Part shown: positions 1 to 10,640 of the stretch, in pieces
Layout: each line of letters starts with the position of its first letter
Position numbering within the stretch: the first letter of the stretch is position 1
Origin: Histomonas meleagridis
Taxonomy: Eukaryota; Parabasalia; Tritrichomonadida; Dientamoebidae
Length of the DNA stretch: 64,000 nt
Reading direction: 5' to 3'
Assembly: GCA_020186115.1 (NCBI GenBank)
Contig: WSYJ01000067.1
Location: forward strand, 1-64,000
Program-made: the position numbers and the translations under genes
Notes under the pieces: model-generated
Seen by the model: the letters and a program-made list of their open reading frames with translations, nothing else
What the model was told of the DNA's origin: nothing
The model's database searches: none

Positions 1-166
1 AATTACTATGTTTTATTATCATCCCAATTGGATTGATAATAAAATTGTTGTAATTTCCCATTTTATTATATTTAGGATCAAAGAATATTACAACATCAAT
101 AGCATCAAGATCCTTATTTTTGATATTGTCTGCAATTTGAGCAATGGAAAAAATATTCGTATACAT
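1..166 (-). CDS. N-terminal part of an unidentified protein, cut by the window edge
   Basis: An open frame runs from an ATG at 166 to the left edge with no stop, about 55 codons (starts MYTNIFSIAQIADNIK). It has a mixed, globular composition with hydrophobic segments and charged pairs, unlike random AT-rich frames. Just upstream on the coding strand are a TCACTTCATTTTTTC stretch resembling a trichomonad initiator and a TAACTGTT element (192-199) of the kind seen before other genes here. I do not recognise the family. It may be a real gene start or a chance frame. Confidence 0.45.
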   Translation of the reverse strand, partial: MYTNIFSIAQIADNIKNKDLDAIDVVIFFDPKYNKMGNYNNFIINPIGMIIKHSN

Positions 167-342
167 GAAGAAAAAATGAAGTGATAATTTATAACAGTTA
201 TTTACTATTTAAAATAAAGTTTGCCATGTATTCAAAAAATATTCGTCGTTTTTTGTTTATTAACTTCCTGGCAAGGATAAATTGAATAGAATAAATGTCC
301 GACCAAAGATAACCGGGGACAATTTGTGCTGGTTATACGAGG

Positions 343-399
343 TTTTTGATAGGTTTATGCGAAAAGTGGTGCTAAAAGTGTTATCGTTCCTATCAAAAA
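343..399. repeat. Inverted repeat with 11-bp arms
   Basis: TTTTTGATAGG at 343-353 is matched exactly by CCTATCAAAAA at 389-399, with a 35-nt spacer. It is followed by a perfect 16-bp palindrome TTGAATGCGCATTCAA at 419-434. Both lie just upstream of the two large foldbacks at 499-668. Confidence 0.7.
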
Positions 400-498
400 G
401 TTTCGCGTTCTCTCAAAATTGAATGCGCATTCAAATTTTCAGACGAATTGTATGGCTCACAAAAATCATTTTGATTTTTGTTGCGAGCGGAGCGAGCA

Positions 499-585
499 CA
501 CTCGGGGGATTGAAGGGGTCTGAGACCTCCGGAGGGGTCCTTCGGACCCCTCCGGAGGTCTCAGACCCCTTCAATCCCCCGAGTG
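499..585. repeat. Perfect 42-bp GC-rich hairpin
   Basis: Bases 499-540 are the exact reverse complement of 544-585, leaving a 3-nt TTC loop. The arms are strongly GC-rich in otherwise AT-rich DNA and contain smaller nested palindromes such as ACCTCCGGAGG. Pairing stops sharply at 498/586. Because the structure is symmetric, both strands give similar spurious open frames, which I do not count as genes. Confidence 0.95.
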
Positions 586-598
586 AAAAGTATAGGTC

Positions 599-668
599 GG
601 GAATGATCACGAGGACCCTAGAAGCCCCGCCGGGGGGCGGGGCCCCTAGGGTCCTCGTGATCATTCCC
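599..668. repeat. Second GC-rich hairpin (23-bp outer stem, 8-bp inner stem)
   Basis: Bases 599-621 pair perfectly with 646-668. After a two-base bulge on each side, 624-631 pairs with 636-643 around a GGGG loop. Outward, 595-597 also pairs with 670-672 after one mismatch. It starts 14 bp after the first hairpin and has a different sequence, so the two are not copies of each other. Confidence 0.95.
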
Positions 669-989
669 TACCGCATTATATACCTACCACTGGTAAATCC
701 TCAATTTGTCACACGTTTTTTCAATAGTTTATAAACAAACAATAAAATAAAAATATTTTAATTAATATTCACAATCTATTTAAATAATAAATGGTATAAA
801 TTAACGAATAAAAATAAATAATATATATCGAAAAGATCTAAATTTTATTAAATAAAGATGGATATTATCGATTTATATTTTTTGTGTTACTTTTTTTTTT
901 TTTTTTTTGAAAATTGTCAATTTTTGAATGTCATAGATATTATTATTTTATATTTATACATCTGAAACAAAATTTATAATAGTATATTT

Positions 990-3043
990 ATGAAACAAAC
1001 AAAAAAAGCTACACGATTTACATATTTTTCAATAGTTATGTTAATCTTTTTGTTTATATATATATTGTAATTCTTAAATCAAGTTTACGCGGTTATAGGG
1101 TAAGGATTAAATCCCGGGCATCTTTTTCACAATTTCTTTCGACAACCAAGTTCATTTGATCCCATTGTTATTCCTCAGCCACATCCATATTCTCAAGTAA
1201 ACAATATTTCCAATCATAAATTAAATTCCAAAGCAAACAACAAATGCATTAATAGAACATTGTATAGGTCGGAATTTGCTCGTATATTTGACAAGGACAT
1301 TGACATTCCTGCACTTAAAAATCCACATATCCTTATAATTGGCGGATCCACAGTTCTTGGTTCATCCCTAAAGCGACAATTTATCAAAGAAAACATTCCC
1401 ACTATTTCTATAAATGGAATAAATGAAATTGATTTTTCTACCAATGATTCATACACACTTTTAGACATCATTAACATCAAGGAAGCATATATAGCTTATC
1501 AGCCACCATTAATTCGACATACTTTTTCAGATGGTTTTGATCATATTAATCACATTGCGACCAATTATATTGATGGAATTTCAAATTATTTAGAGCAACA
1601 TAACATTCCTTTTATATTTGCAGTATCTCAACCAGTTTTCCCAGATGTAGTAAAATCAATACTTCGTCATCAAGGCACAGTCATTGAAATGCCATTTCTT
1701 GTTGATACAATTGCCACCAAAGACATCGAGAATCCAACGATGAGAGCTGTTCGTGAGTGTCGATCGGCTGGTTATTCCAACATTGAATATTATCCTTATT
1801 TAACATATCAAAGTATTACATCTGATGATGCAGCGCAATTTGTAATAAAACATCTTAAAAACAACACACGAAATCATATTTTATTACAAGGCAATTCATC
1901 CATAGATATTAAGACAGCAGTAAACATTGCAGTTAAATCGAATGGCATTGTAAATTGTAAAATACATTTTAAAAAGTATTCACATAAAATACCAAAACTT
2001 AAGACGAATATAATCAAAGAAAAAATTATGAAAAATAATCGAATTAATGATGTAGAATTAATGCTTAAAAAGCAATTTTCGGATTTTGCTAATCCTTATA
2101 AATATAATAACATATATTTATCAATAGTATTCACTGGTCGACATGATAATTATTCGAATAATTTCGAAACGCGTGTCCAAAACTTACTTAAATCAATAAA
2201 CAATGGAATTAAAACAGTGCCATTAGCTAAAGTCGAAGTAATAATTGTTGATTATGCAACACCTACAAATAATACATTACTTCATAGTATATTAAAAATA
2301 CCGAAACATTTGAAGAAAAATGTTCGTTTTATAATAGTTCCACCAATTGTACATCAAGAACTTGAAACTAAATTTAATGTAAAATATCCATTCTTCGAAT
2401 ACATCGCTAAAACATATTGGAATCCGAAGATCGAATGCTAAATTTGTATTGACTACTAATGGCGATTCATTATTTTCCACCGAATTATTCGAATTAATTG
2501 CATCGCGTCAATTTAATTCGTTTGTTTCTTATCGAGGTAATCGATGGGATTTAAATGAAAACACAATCAACAAAAAACATTACAATTAATAAAATGATAA
2601 AAATGATTTCCGAAACATGGAAACTAAAGAATATGGACATATATCAAAGATGTATTGCAAAAAACAATTTCGCGATTTTGGACTCATGTGATAAATATAA
2701 AGAAAATGCTGAAGAATGTGTCGCCGGAGATTTCATTTTGTTGTCAAAGGAATTATGGAACGTAATGAAAGGGTTCAATGAAGTGCCAATGAATCCAAAC
2801 AATGATATGGTGTTCATCGCGAGGTTAATGAAGTTGTTGCCTGGTTACGCGCAAATGTTCGTGCGCCCAATTTATCTGCATCAGTACCATGAAAGAATAG
2901 GAATCAAAAGAGGAGCATTCCCGAACGAAGAAGACGTGAAAAATGATTACTGCTGCACTGGAAAATGTTTTGCATGCAAGCCGTATTATGATGACGATGA
3001 ATGGGGTTTGCCAAGAAAAAAATTCGTCGAAGTGAGAAAATGA
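990..3043 (+). pseudogene. Broken type II membrane glycosyltransferase-like gene
   Basis: An ATG at 990 opens a frame with a basic start and a hydrophobic anchor (KATRFTYFSIVMLIFLFIYI). In the same frame there are TAA stops at 1068 and 1101, after which it stays open to 2441. That part contains a Rossmann-like strand-turn (PHILIIGGSTVLGSSL) and a second alpha/beta start (YLSIVFTGRHDNYSNN). Similarity then jumps +1 near 2412 into a short segment (IGIRRSNAKFVLTTNGDS, then YRGNRWDLNE) and +1 again near 2565 into the last frame, with GDFILLSKELW, an aspartate-rich MNPNNDMV and a Cys-rich tail ending at 3043. Such NIGIRR/TNGD segments are typical of GT-A-like glycosyltransferases. Both shifts can be explained by one extra A in an A-run. 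Two nonsense codons plus two frameshifts argue for a pseudogene; sequencing error could explain the shifts but not the stops. Exact donor and acceptor are unknown. Confidence 0.75.
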
Positions 3044-3344
3044 TTAATGAATTAATTAATTTGTTTGAATAAAGAAATAACAAATGTTAATACAAATGAA
3101 TAAAATATTTGAGAATCAATCAATTGTACATCACAATTTCATATTAAAGATTTTTTCGATGAAAGAAACTTTTATTATGTCGGAATGGCTTCGAAGCTTG
3201 TAATATGTTTTATTTAAAATCATTTATTTTTTACTGAAAATAATATGTAAAAAAAACTTTTAATCGAATCTTTTATATATTAAATATTTCCAAATACATC
3301 TTTATTTAATCATGTGTTTATTTATTTATTTTGATATAGACAGT
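3044..3344. other. Short intergenic spacer
   Basis: AT-rich sequence between the broken glycosyltransferase (+) and the decayed hydrolase (-). I see no feature in it. Confidence 0.4.
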
Positions 3345-3840
3345 TTATTTATTTTGATAAAGAACTTCTTTAGTGTTTTCGCTACCAAAGTATCCTTGCG
3401 CTGTAATGTGTGTCATATCTTACATTATTGATGTAACAGTTGCTGCAGCATTAATAGCAAAGCGTCCCCAGCTATAGACACCAATGATTCCAATCTTTTT
3501 AGTATCAACGTTATTAGGTATTGATAAATAACCAACAGCTGCTTGATAATCTTCATTGTTGATATCTGGATAAGCAACATAAGTTGTATGCAACTTTCGC
3601 CTGTATATGATGGGTCAAATGTAACAATTGTTAAAAAGCCACTTTCAGCTAAAGTTTGTGCATAAAGACCAGCTTCTTATTCTTTATCAGCTCCGAGGGG
3701 GACCATAAGCTGTAATTACTGGAGGTTTTCTTTGAGAATTTATTGGCTCATATATATCAGCATCTTATGAGAAACCATAACGATTATAAAATTTGATCTT
3801 GAGATATCGAAATAAAGAGCCTTTCTCTTATTTCGATTTT
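3345..3840 (-). pseudogene. Decayed alpha/beta-hydrolase of bacterial type
   Basis: Reading the minus strand gives ordered pieces of one alpha/beta-hydrolase. First is KFYNRYGFS then stop then DADIYEPINSQRKPP. Next come VITAYGP, a frameshift, GADKE, a stop and EAGLYAQTLAESGF. Then FDPSYTGES, a frameshift, and TTYVAYPDINNEDYQAAVGY, followed by PNNVDTKKIGIIGVYSWGRF, AINAAATVTSIM, a stop, and DMTHITAQGYFGSE to a TAA at 3345. The order (RYG, GLYAQTLAE, GFLT, GES, DINxED, IGIIG, TSxMYDMT) matches bacterial YcjY/dienelactone-type hydrolases. Three stops, each replacing an expected Tyr or Lys/Glu codon, and two frameshifts show it is dead. The segment after AINAAAT is shorter than in the family, suggesting an internal deletion. 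Descent by lateral transfer is inferred. Confidence 0.75.
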
Positions 3841-3962
3841 TGATCAATAGATTTAGAGATAATTGTTAATAATTATCACTGTAGGAATGGTGATGATTTG
3901 GCCAAAACATTTACACAGAATTTTTCAAATTGATTTCATATAAAAGTTTTATTAAACAAAAA

Positions 3963-4694
3963 TTAGCGAGTAACAACGGTGTCTTGGAAGGATCCACTTT
4001 CCAAAAGAAAGTTTTGGATGTGTTGATGCTTCATCAGAATTGCCCAATGATAAGGAAGGCAACCAGTGTTATCCTTAATCCTCACATCAGCGCCATTTTG
4101 TATCAATGTGTTTATCAACTCTATATTTGGCTTACATGCTGCAATATGAAGTGGAGTTAATCCAATATCATTTTTTGCATTAATGTTACAACCATTTTCA
4201 CAAAGGAACTTAACCATCTTAATTTCTTCGTTTGTGACAGCAATGTGAAGAGGAGACATATTTCTTTTGTTTAAGATGTCTAAAGATACATGATGAATTG
4301 CCCAAAGGTAATAAACCATTCTTGTACGATTAAACATCACTGCGTAATGGACTGGTGTGTTTCCCTCTTTGTCAACAGCTGAAAAGTCAATATTTTGGTT
4401 GTCAGAAATTATTTCAAGAATTTCGGTTGATCCTCCAGCAGAAGCAAAGTGAACAAGCTTCCTTTGGAAGTCATCAACAAATAAAGTATCAGCACCGTTC
4501 AAGAATAGGTATCTAAAGCATTTTAATGCTGAAAAGTAAGCAGCTGCACAAATCAGCGATGGTCCATTTTGAAGTATATCTGGTATTGCTACAGACCTAT
4601 ACCTGATGGGAGAATCGATGTCAACACCATTTTGGAGGAACTTTTCCAATCCCGCCAAGTCGTCAGCTTTGATCACAGAAAGGAGCGCGCGCAT
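3963..4694 (-). CDS. Small ankyrin-repeat protein
   Basis: A 243-residue protein built almost wholly of ankyrin repeats, about six or seven. The clearest are EGNTPVHYAVMFNRTRMVYY, MSPLHIAVTNEEIKMVKFL and IGLTPLHIAACKPNIELI, each with the TPLHxA turn. No signal peptide, membrane segment or second domain is visible, so it is probably a cytosolic protein-protein adaptor. The ATG at 4694 is the first in frame. An AACCGCT element lies at 4729-4735 on the plus strand (AGCGGTT on the coding strand), about 35 nt upstream, followed by GACACTTTATAA, which could be the transcription start. The gene is intact, unlike the decayed ankyrin gene near 52 kb. The binding partner cannot be guessed. Confidence 0.85.
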   Translation of the reverse strand: MRALLSVIKADDLAGLEKFLQNGVDIDSPIRYRSVAIPDILQNGPSLICAAAYFSALKCFRYLFLNGADTLFVDDFQRKLVHFASAGGSTEILEIISDNQNIDFSAVDKEGNTPVHYAVMFNRTRMVYYLWAIHHVSLDILNKRNMSPLHIAVTNEEIKMVKFLCENGCNINAKNDIGLTPLHIAACKPNIELINTLIQNGADVRIKDNTGCLPYHWAILMKHQHIQNFLLESGSFQDTVVTR

Positions 4695-5170
4695 TTTTAT
4701 TTATAAAGTGTCAATTTGCCCGCTCATTAACCGCTTTATTTCACAGACGATACTTTTAAATTATATCAAATATTGACAGTCTCACAAATTTGATATAATT
4801 TAATCGAACACAAATAACTTTAAATAAAAATTATAACTTAATTTTATTTTATTTAACTAAACTAAAATATTGAAGTTATAATTATGAATAAATTTTTTTG
4901 TCTTTTTGTTGAAAATATAATAAAATATTTATATTTAAAAAACAAACAAATTTGAGAATAAACAAAAAGTTCACTTTTAACGTCAAAAAAACACAAACGG
5001 CCTCTATCGCTAAACGACCTCTTTTTTCGCGGCAAATCAAGTTTCATTCCGAAATGTATATCTCTTTGTAAAATTATAAAAATAACGAAACCTTTGAATT
5101 TTGTCCTTTATAAATTTTTAACATTACGAATAACCCAATAATTTTTGGAAATCATTTTTTCTTCAAACAA
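4695..5170. other. Intergenic region upstream of the ankyrin gene
   Basis: AT-rich, holding the ankyrin gene's Myb-like element at 4729-4735. A locally GC-richer patch at 4980-5050 contains AAACGGCC and TAAACGACC. A 61-codon minus-strand frame (5047-4862) there has no recognisable content and I do not call it. Confidence 0.4.
4729..4735 (-). promoter_or_regulatory. Myb-like element upstream of the ankyrin gene
   Basis: AGCGGTT on the coding strand, about 35 nt before the ATG at 4694. The same heptamer occurs before the I/LWEQ gene. Confidence 0.45.
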
Positions 5171-5580
5171 TTATTCACATTCAGACATTTTTTGCATTGA
5201 AATGATAACTTTGTGTGCATTAACACATTTTCGAACACATTTCTTACTGTAGTTATTCATATTCAGACATTTTTTGCATTGAAATGATAACTTTGTGTGC
5301 ATTAACACAATTTCGAACACATTTCTTACTGTAGTTATTCACATTCAGACATTTTTTGCATTGAAATGATAACTTTGTGTGCATTAACACATTTTCGAAC
5401 ACATTTCTTACTGTAGTTATTCACATTCAGACATTTTTTGCATTGAAATGATAACTTTGTGTGCATTAACACATTTTCGAACACATTTCTCACTGCAGTT
5501 ATTCACATTCAGACATTTTTTGCATTGAAATGATTACTTTGTGTGCATTAACACATTTTCGAACACATTTCTCACTGCAT
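5171..5580. repeat. 82-bp tandem repeat, five copies
   Basis: TTATTCA starts each copy at 5171, 5253, 5335, 5417 and 5499, an exact 82-bp period, ending at 5580. Copies are nearly identical: I noted CAC/CAT at the start of copy 2, CAATTT for CATTTT in copy 2, TTACTG/CTCACTGC near copy ends, and GATTACT for GATAACT in copy 5. The unit contains the partial dyad TGTGTGCATTAACACA. It begins about 50 bp after (3' of) the I/LWEQ stop codon. Confidence 0.95.
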
Positions 5581-5633
5581 TAAAATTTCATCACAGAAAA
5601 TACATTTATAGAATTTTATTATTTTGCAAATGT

Positions 5634-8600
5634 TTACTTACGACGGAATTGATAAAGAGTTCTTTCTTCATCTTGTAATTGTTTTCTGTTTTGGTTTACC
5701 ACCTGTTGCATGTTTAGCTTTCTAATCATTGGGTTATTCGTCTTCTTCTGGGGCTTCTTTGCTTCTTCTTCGTTTAATTTCTCGTCCACAATTTGCTCTG
5801 CTCTTGCGATTACGCTATCTGAGTAACGCGCGACTTCTTTCACGTGCTTACTCATGATTCCCTCCGAGTCACCACCTTTCACGAGCACTTGTGACACCAA
5901 TGCAGCGATTGATGCCTTAATAATTCTTGAAGCAGCTATAACTTTAAACTCCGCGTCTTTTTCGGAGCCCGTCACTAATATCTCAGCGCATATTAACAAC
6001 AATTCCGCTGCCTCTGATAAGTCTTGTGCAGCTCGAATTAGACCTCTTTCGTTATCTATTTTTCCGAAGTTTGCTAACAATTGCGCAGTGATTTCTTGAG
6101 CTCTTTTAACAATTGCTGAAGACGCTGCAAAGATTGGAGTAGCACAAGAGATCAAAAACGCAGGTAATGTACCTTCGGCAGCTTTAAGGTTTTGTATGTT
6201 TTGTGTCGCATCGATTTCTTCTGATTCGATTTCTTCCATATTCACTTGATTCTCAAATTCTTTTAGTTTTGCACTCATAGCTTCAATAGCATTAGCAGTT
6301 GCATTTAATTCACGTGTAACTTCATTCATTGATTCATCTTCTTCGACAACAATTTCGATTTTAGATGCAGTCTCTGCTAATTCCATACATTTCTCTATTG
6401 ACGTGTTATATAATTGGATTGCTTCTTCCATATCATGTGCAAATGTTGGGACTCTTAATAAGCGATTCTTCATTGCTGATTGGATACTATTAATAGCATT
6501 AGCAAACGCATGTAATGCAGTTTGTTGTTCAACTTGATAACGTGAATCAACTGTAGCGACTGCCATAATCAATGCTTTCTCAGCAAATGTATTTGATACA
6601 TTATTTAACTCTTCAATTTGTTGTAATAATTCTCCTGATGTAGCTAATGTAGTATCAATGATAGCCTTAAAGTTGACCATCATTTCATCAACTTGTCGTT
6701 TAGCTAATGTTAAATCTTGTAACGCTTCACTTGGAGATGGAGCAGATTTAGGTAACGCTGGTATCTTATAATCAGATGGTATCTTTGATGCTGATACTGG
6801 ATCTGGTTCAATGACTATTCGATCTGTTAATGATGGGCCAAGTATAGCCATCTTATGCGTGATTTGACAGACGTCATTAATCGGTGAATATAATGGCTTA
6901 GGTGAGAATGAGATATTAAAGTCAATCTTCTTTGAGATATCTATAAGTGTATTAACTTGTGTTTCTAATTGTGACATTAATGATCCTATTTCTGTCGATG
7001 ATTGTCCAACTGCTTTACTACGAACTACTGATACTGAATTATTTAATTGGTTAATACTATCTTGAATGTTTTCGATGATTTCTTCATGACTTGATGTATA
7101 CATTTCTGGAACTAATGACGTAGAAACTAATGCATTAAGTCGTGCAATTTGAACTATAACTGTGGATAAATTCGTATACATTTGATTTTTGGTGGATTCA
7201 AATTCCGAATATTCAGTCGATTGTTGTTGTGGATTTTCGACAATATTTATAAATGCATCAAATTGTTTGGACATTTTACGATTAATTCGTCGTAATTCGG
7301 ATGATAAATCAGTTGTTTTCTTTTGTGAGATTTGGAATGATAAATCAGTAAATTCTTTTAATGCTATAGATAATTCACTATAACAATCAACAAATGTAGC
7401 TGATAATGGTGTAAATGCTAAACCTGCTAACATTAATGAATGCATTGTTAAGACTGCTGCATCTGATGCACTTAATAACATCGATTTTAATGGCTCTGAT
7501 AATAAATCATCATTAGTATTATGAGTTTTAGCTAATTGTAATATTTGATTAACATCTTCTCGAAAGATATCCGCTTTATCATATACAAAATCACAAACTG
7601 TATCTCCATCACGAATACGATCTAAAGCTAAAAATTGATTTGGTATTAATTCTAATAACTTTTCACTAAATATCGAAATATATTTATCAATTAATTCTTT
7701 AGTTGTTCGATTAGTAATAACTAAATCTAATAATTCATTAACATTTAAATCATTTTGTGGTGATATTTGATAAAATGCTTGAAGTTCTTTAAGTCCATAA
7801 ATTGTAGATAATGTATCTGTTAATTGGATTGAATTACCTTTATTACGTAATATACTTAATGATATTAATATCTTCTTTAATATCTTTGCTAAATAATCAT
7901 TCATTTCTTTTTGTTTAAGTTTCGAAATTGGTGATAACGCTAATATTTGTGCTACATATCCATATATTTTCATTAATTGTGGTTGTGAATTACGTCCACT
8001 TTCTAATAAATCTCGTGATACTTCAATGAATTGCTTATGTAATTGTGATACTATAGGTGCTACTGTTTTACCGAAACTATTTTCATATGATGCAATTGAT
8101 ACTGAAAAATGTTGCGAAGTTTTCAATAAATGATGAACGATCATTTGTAGAACCTGTTAATAATTGTGTAATTGCATTATTAATTTTCGTTGATGAATCA
8201 GAAATTTCTAATACTTTAACTTGTGTAGCATCGAACCATTGATTCATTGCACTACGGACATCTGCATTAGTACTTTTCTTCATAGAACGTACTATAAATT
8301 GAGCAAATTGTTTAAGTGCTGTAGAATGTAATGAAGAAGCCATTGAATCAAATCGTTTAATTTCTTGTACGTCATCAGGTACATCATATTGTAATGAAGG
8401 TTGAGGTAATGCTAATACTATCTTTAATAACTCATCAATCGATTTAAGGATTGAAGCTGCATAAGTTGGGAAATGTGCAGCTTCTGCTGGATTTTGTCCA
8501 CATGCTACACTAATAGCTATAGGCCAAATGATATCAATTGATGTACGTAATGTTTTCATTGTAGGTGATAATGTAGCACCTGCATTAGGTTGAGTTTTTA

Positions 8601-10640
8601 ATTAATGCATCACATATTAAGATAAATGTTAATGGTATAGATAAGAAATAACAAGATGTAGCATCAACACGATTAATAATAGTTTGATATTCTTTAAATA
8701 ATTCTAATGATCGTGATAATGATCCAATCATTCCACAAATGAAATAACTTGTGTTTGAATAATTACGTAATAATTGTAATGATAATGCTAAGTTTGGTAT
8801 ATTATTTAAAAGTTTTGTAAATATTTCCGATGATTGTTTAAATAAAATTGAAAACGCTAAGTTTGAAGTAGTTGATACAACTTTATTATATTCATTACCA
8901 ATCTTTGTTAAATCGATGATATGTTTAATTAATGAATTAATATCTCCATAATTACCTAATGTAATTTCGGGTGTAGTTTGCATTATAGTTTGTATACCTG
9001 AAACTATTACTAATATGTTTTTGTAATGATGTTTGATTACCTAATGTTGATAATATAGAAATTGGAAATGATAATACATCTAATATCGATTGTGATCGAA
9101 GTTGTATAACTGAAAATATCGTTAAATAAAATTGATTCAACCATCGTGTAAATCGATTACTTAAGATTGTGATTTGTGTATATAATCCATTAAGTTGTCC
9201 TTTAGTATCAACATCTGGACAACTTGTAACAAGTTTATTTAATGGTATTGGTAATGCTGCTAATGCATCGAAGAATCGTTGTTGAATTAATATGAAATCA
9301 TTTGATTCTGGTTCAAAGTCTTCGACGTTTTTGATTGCTGATAAATAAAAGTTCGTTTCATTAAGTGTGGTATCATTAAAGAATTCAAGATTAGTATCAA
9401 TCACTGAGATAATTTGTGATACTATTTTACCGACTTCTTTAAATATCGATTTTGTTATTAATACAATTTTCTTTGTGATATTAATTAATAATTCTTCTGA
9501 CTTATGGAAATCGGGTAATATAAATGAGGCATAACGAGAAATGCTAATTAATGTGATCGCAGTTAATTCAGGATCAGTTTTACATATGGATATTAACGTG
9601 GCAAAGGTACTATATGCACCAATGACATTGTTTCCTAATGGCGCAATCATGTCACGAGTTTGTGCTAAGAGATCTTGACCTAATTGGATTAACGAATCAA
9701 GTGGCTTTTCATTGAGATAATCTTGAACTAAGTCTTTGATAAACTGTGTGATCGATTTATATAAGATTTTGGTGGTGATTTCATTGATAGCTTGAATCGA
9801 GGTGGTTAACGCATTAGATGCTTGGGCAAAGTCATCGGATTCTGTGATTAATGGCTGAATTGTACCAATTAATGCTGCTAATGATGGGAATTGTGTGATG
9901 ATTTGTGGTAATGCTTTGAGAATTCCTTCAGTAGAATTACGTGGTGTTTGGAAAAGAGTTTGTGACATGCCACTAACTACTTGGATCCATTGCGTTAATT
10001 GTTGTGAATGTGTTGGAGATGCTACGATGTTTTTATTGGATGATAAAAATACAAGTTCTATGTATAATTGATCAAGTGTTGCAATGGCTGCAGCTATTTG
10101 GTGTGATATTTGGTGTTCAGATTGTTGAATACGTTCTAAACGATATGAATATTGATTTTCACAATTAGCAACAGCTTCAACAATCTTATCAAAGAATTGA
10201 AGTACAAAACCAACCTTTTGTGAAAGTGCATCTTGATATTGAACCATTGATGTTGCTGATGGAGATGCTAAATGTGGAATGTATGTTTGAATTTCTTGTA
10301 ACGCTTGAAGTGCACCTGAAAGAAATGGAGCACACTTTTGGGATTCATCATTAAAGTTTGGATCATGTGATTCAATAGTTTGTTGAAGAATAGGAATTAA
10401 TTGCATAATTTTGGCATAATCAGATCCTATTATGGGTTGTGGACCTTGCGATATTAATGGAAGTCTTTTTAAGATATCATTTGTCAGAGAACGAAGAGCC
10501 GTTGCCATTCTTGATGATCTTGCCAATGCACAACCTATTTGATTGAGTTGCAAGGCAACACGATCATCAGATATGATTTCTTCCATTTTCTTTAGTTGAA
10601 ATTTGGAAATAGTTTGGGCAAAAGGGGCGAAAGAACTCAT
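5634..10640 (-). CDS. Giant I/LWEQ-domain (talin/Sla2-type) cytoskeletal protein, frameshifted as read
   Basis: A single reading of about 1667 residues runs from ATG 10640 to the stop at 5634, but the sequence as given needs three one-base corrections: near 9020 (CAAAAAC), near 8600 (TAAAAAC) and near 8110 (ATTTTTC on the coding strand). In each a run of five A or T has one base too many, and the reading continues across it (for example IKTQPNAGATLSP at the second). The protein is almost all amphipathic helix with Gln/Ser-rich spacers. The last ~300 residues resemble the I/LWEQ actin-binding module (RGLIRAAQDLSEAAELLLIC, then AASRIIKASIAALVSQ), ending in a basic coiled coil (NRKQLQDEERTLYQFRR). 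No FERM or ANTH domain is visible at the N-terminus, so it is talin/Sla2-like only at the C-terminus. Probable role: linking membrane or vesicle sites to actin. Start chosen as the first ATG after AACCGCT at 10657-10663. Either three recent indels or assembly errors. Confidence 0.75.

Larger units (their letters stand above)
167..989. other. Intergenic region before the broken glycosyltransferase
   Basis: Apart from the foldback cluster at 343-668 this stretch is AT-rich with poly-T runs (893-908). I see no RNA gene or convincing coding frame. Confidence 0.5.

Noticed and set aside
423-734. Open frames on both strands through the hairpin region
   Set aside because: They mirror each other because the DNA is palindromic; composition is Pro/Gly/Ser from the GC-rich arms and no family is seen.
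4862-5047. Minus-strand 61-codon frame
   Set aside because: Short, Phe/Lys/Tyr-rich, with no neighbouring signal or family resemblance; ends in AT-rich noise.
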